DNA of 64,000 nucleotides from positions 89,063 to 153,062 of the forward strand of contig NZ_ASXG01000099.1 of assembly GCF_000411975.1 (NCBI RefSeq), written 5' to 3'. Position 1 is the first letter of the stretch. Each line of letters starts with the position of its first letter. The DNA comes from Amycolatopsis orientalis DSM 43388 (GTDB lineage Bacteria > Actinomycetota > Actinomycetes > Mycobacteriales > Pseudonocardiaceae). Below are positions 61,725 through 64,000 of the stretch, in pieces. Under the pieces are notes generated by a model. It did not search any database. It was not told where the DNA came from and saw nothing but the letters and a program-made list of their open reading frames with translations. A program made the position numbers and the translations under genes.

Positions 61725-63842
61725 GTGGACACCACCGATACCACCCCAGACCTCCGGACCCGCGCGGAGACCCTGCTCCGCGCGCTCGCCGGAGACGACG
61801 CCGCCCTCCGAGAAGACCAGTGGACCGCCATCGAGGCACTGGTCGCGCACCACCGGCGCGCGCTCGTCGTGCAGCGCACCGGATGGGGGAAGTCGGCCGT
61901 GTACTTCCTGGCCACCGCGCTGCTGCGGGAACAGGGAGCGGGACCGACGGTCATCGTGTCGCCGCTGCTCGCCCTGATGCGCAACCAGATCTCCGCCGCC
62001 GCCCGGGCGGGCATCCACGCGGCCACCATCAACTCGGCGAACGCGCAGGAGTGGGACCAGGTCCAGGCGTCGGTTGCCGCGGGCGAGGTGGACGTGCTGC
62101 TGGTCAGCCCGGAGCGGTTGAACAACCCGGATTTCCGCGACAGCGTGCTGCCGAAGCTCACCGCCAGCGCCGGCCTGCTGGTGGTGGACGAGGCGCATTG
62201 CATTTCCGACTGGGGTCACGATTTCCGGCCGGACTACCGGCGGCTGCGCACGCTGCTGGGCGACCTGCCCGAAGGCGTGCCGGTGCTGGCCACCACCGCG
62301 ACCGCGAACGACCGGGTGGCCACGGACGTCGCCGAGCAGCTCGGGATCGGCGGCGAGACGGACACGCTCGTCCTGCGCGGCCCGCTCGACCGGGAAAGCC
62401 TGCGGCTGGCCGTGGCCGAACTGCCCAGCGACGAGGCCCGGCTGGCCTGGCTCGCCGAGCACCTGGCGGAGCTGCCGGGGTCGGGCATCATCTACACGCT
62501 CACCGTCGCCGCCGCGCACGACGTCACCGCGCTGCTGTCCGACCGCGGCTATCCGGTGGCCGCCTACACCGGGAAAACCGATCCGGCCGACCGCCAGGCC
62601 GCGGAGGACGACCTGCTGGCCAACCGGGTCAAGGCGCTGGTGGCGACGTCGGCGCTCGGCATGGGGTTCGACAAGCCGGACCTCGGGTTCGTGGTGCACC
62701 TCGGCGCGCCGTCGTCGCCGATCGCCTACTACCAGCAGGTCGGCCGAGCCGGCCGCGGCGTCGAGCGGGCCGAGGTGGTGCTGCTTCCCGGGCGGGAGGA
62801 CAAGGCGATCTGGGCGTATTTCGGGTCGCTGGCGTTCCCGGACGAACTGCGCGTCACGCAGGTGCTCAACGCGCTCGCGTACGCCGACCGTCCACTTTCG
62901 ACAGCCGCGCTCGAGCCGTCGGTCGAGCTTTCCCGGTCGCGGCTGGAGATGGTGCTGAAGGTGCTCGATGTGGACGGTGCGGTGCGCCGGGTGCGCGGCG
63001 GCTGGGAAAGCACCGGGCAGCCGTGGGAGTACGACCGGGAACGGTACGAGCGCGTCGGTGTCGCACGGGCGGCCGAGCAGGAGGCGATGCTCGGGTACAT
63101 CCGCACCGCCGGGTGCCGGATGGAGTATCTGCGGCGGCAGCTCGACGATCCGGAGGCAGCGCCGTGCGGCCGGTGCGACAACTGCACCGGGGAGCACTGG
63201 AGCACGGCGGTGTCCGAGGAAATCGCGGGTGCCACGCGGGAACGGCTGGACCGGCCCGGGGTCGAGGTGGCGCCGCGCAAGCAATGGCCGAGCGGGATGA
63301 AAGGGCTCGACGTGCCGCTGTCGGGCCGGATCAAGACGGAAGAGCAAGCCGAGCCGGGACAGGTGCTGGGCCGGCTCACGGACGTCGGCTGGGGCGGCCG
63401 GCTGCGCGAGTTGCTCGGCCCGGGCGCGCCGGACGCCGAGGTCCCCGACTCGGTGTTCGACGCGTGCGTGAAGGTGCTCGCGGGATGGCAGTGGGCGCGA
63501 CGTCCGGTGGCGGTGGTGGCGATCCCGTCGGCGACGCGACCGCAACTGGTCGACAGCCTCGCACTGCGGCTGTCGGCGATCGGCCGGCTGGATTACCTGG
63601 GAGAGCTGGCGTCGGCCGGACCACCGCCGCGGCAAGCGAACAGCGCGCAACGACTGGCCGATTTGTGGCGGAGGCTGAGCCTCCCGGAGGACGTGGCGGC
63701 GAGCGTCGCGCAGACCCGCGGGCCGGTGCTGCTGGTGGACGACCTGATCGACACCGGCTGGACGATGACCCTGGCAGCCCGGCTGCTGCGCCGGGCCGGG
63801 GCGGAGGAGGTGCTGCCGTTCGCGTTGGCGACTACTGCTTGA
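61725..63842 (+). CDS. RecQ-family DNA helicase with C-terminal phosphoribosyltransferase-like domain
   Basis: A 705-residue protein. RecQ helicase domain 1: Walker A QRTGWGKSAVYF, DEAH box VVDEAHCISDWGHDFRPDY; domain 2 ends in QVGRAGRG. A zinc-binding four-cysteine set follows (GCRMEYLRRQ ... CGRCDNC). After about residue 530 a separate domain carries the PRTase/ComF signature LLVDDLIDTGWT (668-680), with CVKVLAGWQWARRP before it. No HRDC domain is seen. GTG 61725 follows CCGGGGG; a TTG at 61695 would add ten residues. The frame is intact. Confidence 0.9.
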   Translation: MDTTDTTPDLRTRAETLLRALAGDDAALREDQWTAIEALVAHHRRALVVQRTGWGKSAVYFLATALLREQGAGPTVIVSPLLALMRNQISAAARAGIHAATINSANAQEWDQVQASVAAGEVDVLLVSPERLNNPDFRDSVLPKLTASAGLLVVDEAHCISDWGHDFRPDYRRLRTLLGDLPEGVPVLATTATANDRVATDVAEQLGIGGETDTLVLRGPLDRESLRLAVAELPSDEARLAWLAEHLAELPGSGIIYTLTVAAAHDVTALLSDRGYPVAAYTGKTDPADRQAAEDDLLANRVKALVATSALGMGFDKPDLGFVVHLGAPSSPIAYYQQVGRAGRGVERAEVVLLPGREDKAIWAYFGSLAFPDELRVTQVLNALAYADRPLSTAALEPSVELSRSRLEMVLKVLDVDGAVRRVRGGWESTGQPWEYDRERYERVGVARAAEQEAMLGYIRTAGCRMEYLRRQLDDPEAAPCGRCDNCTGEHWSTAVSEEIAGATRERLDRPGVEVAPRKQWPSGMKGLDVPLSGRIKTEEQAEPGQVLGRLTDVGWGGRLRELLGPGAPDAEVPDSVFDACVKVLAGWQWARRPVAVVAIPSATRPQLVDSLALRLSAIGRLDYLGELASAGPPPRQANSAQRLADLWRRLSLPEDVAASVAQTRGPVLLVDDLIDTGWTMTLAARLLRRAGAEEVLPFALATTA

Positions 63843-63937
63843 GATGCGCTCGGGCCGGGTGGTCTCGCGGGGCTTCCGTGACTGGGCGGTCTAGCGAGCC
63901 ACTGTGACTGGGCGGTCAGGTGAGGCCGGGGGCCGGG

Positions 63938-64000
63938 GGCCTGGGTGGTCTGGCGAGGCGAGCGGCCGGAGGCCTGGGTGGTCTGGCGAGGCGAGCGGCC
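63938..64000. repeat. 33-bp tandem repeat at the window edge
   Basis: A 33-base unit (63938-63970, starting GGCCTGGGTGGTCTGGCGAG) is followed by 30 identical bases of a second copy, cut by the window end. Diverged partial copies (GTGACTGGGCGGTCTAGCGAG and similar) occupy 63875-63930, so the array is larger to the right. 63843-63874 shows nothing more. Confidence 0.8.

Noticed and set aside
60507..63650. Very long open leftward frame (over 1000 codons) covering recQ in antisense
   Set aside because: Only its last 135 codons are a gene (rsfS). The rest mirrors the recQ coding strand; open antisense frames are expected at this GC content.

Overview
The window is chromosomal DNA of a high-GC actinomycete. 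Third-position GC is very high, GTG starts are common, and ATGA/GTGA overlaps join many genes. An ESX-type EspC protein, F420-type (LLM/PPOX) oxidoreductases, a NirA-type sulfite reductase and methylglucose-lipopolysaccharide genes all fit the Pseudonocardiaceae (Amycolatopsis-like). That placement is an inference from gene content; no sequence search was run. Two blocks keep the gene order I know from Mycobacterium tuberculosis: cytidine deaminase-like/CBS protein/ybeY/phoH/rsmE/dnaJ2/hrcA (1-6.9 kb), and lepA ... rpsT/holA/comEC/comEA/degV/octT/gpgP/rsfS/nadD (45-61.6 kb).

Layout. 0-7 kb: leftward housekeeping operon for rRNA maturation and stress (ybeY, phoH, HIT, rsmE, dnaJ, hrcA), with a palindromic repeat element at 3.5-3.7 kb. 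7.1-9.7 kb: four translationally coupled genes for a YbaB-like protein, an EspC-type protein, a WXG100-like helical protein and a membrane protein. 9.7-22.3 kb: a catabolic region with mmsA, a divergent PucR regulator, an NCS1 permease, beta-ureidopropionase, dihydropyrimidinase and an LLM oxidoreductase, which together look like reductive pyrimidine (or hydantoin) degradation. It is interrupted by an SSI protease inhibitor, a DUF4173 membrane protein and a two-component system. 22.3-28.2 kb: serine hydrolase, iron-box-controlled siderophore-interacting protein, a TetR-controlled pair, quinone oxidoreductase, hemW. 28.5-34.0 kb: assimilatory sulfate reduction operon (leader peptide, sulfite reductase, APS reductase, cysD, cysN, sirohydrochlorin chelatase). 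34-44.9 kb: accessory genes including a barnase/barstar pair, an ArsR-type regulator with a strong palindrome, hydrolases, an APC permease, nitronate monooxygenase and a Uma2 nuclease. 45-64 kb: lepA, rpsT, holA, thrC under a SAM-I riboswitch, comEC/comEA, a GNAT/DUF3626 pair, the MGLP-linked operon, nadD, and a RecQ helicase with a C-terminal phosphoribosyltransferase-like domain.

Regulatory highlights read directly from the bases: a SAM-I riboswitch before thrC, a conserved-type leader peptide before the sulfur operon, an IdeR-type iron box, paired CGAAC-N3-GTTCG operators, a nested 34-bp palindrome between arsR and a crotonase gene, a perfect CRP-type site upstream of recQ, and several intrinsic terminators. 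Non-genic structure includes an 18-bp minisatellite of about 20 units after rpsT and a 33-bp tandem repeat cut by the right edge. No rRNA, tRNA, IS element, prophage or CRISPR array was seen.
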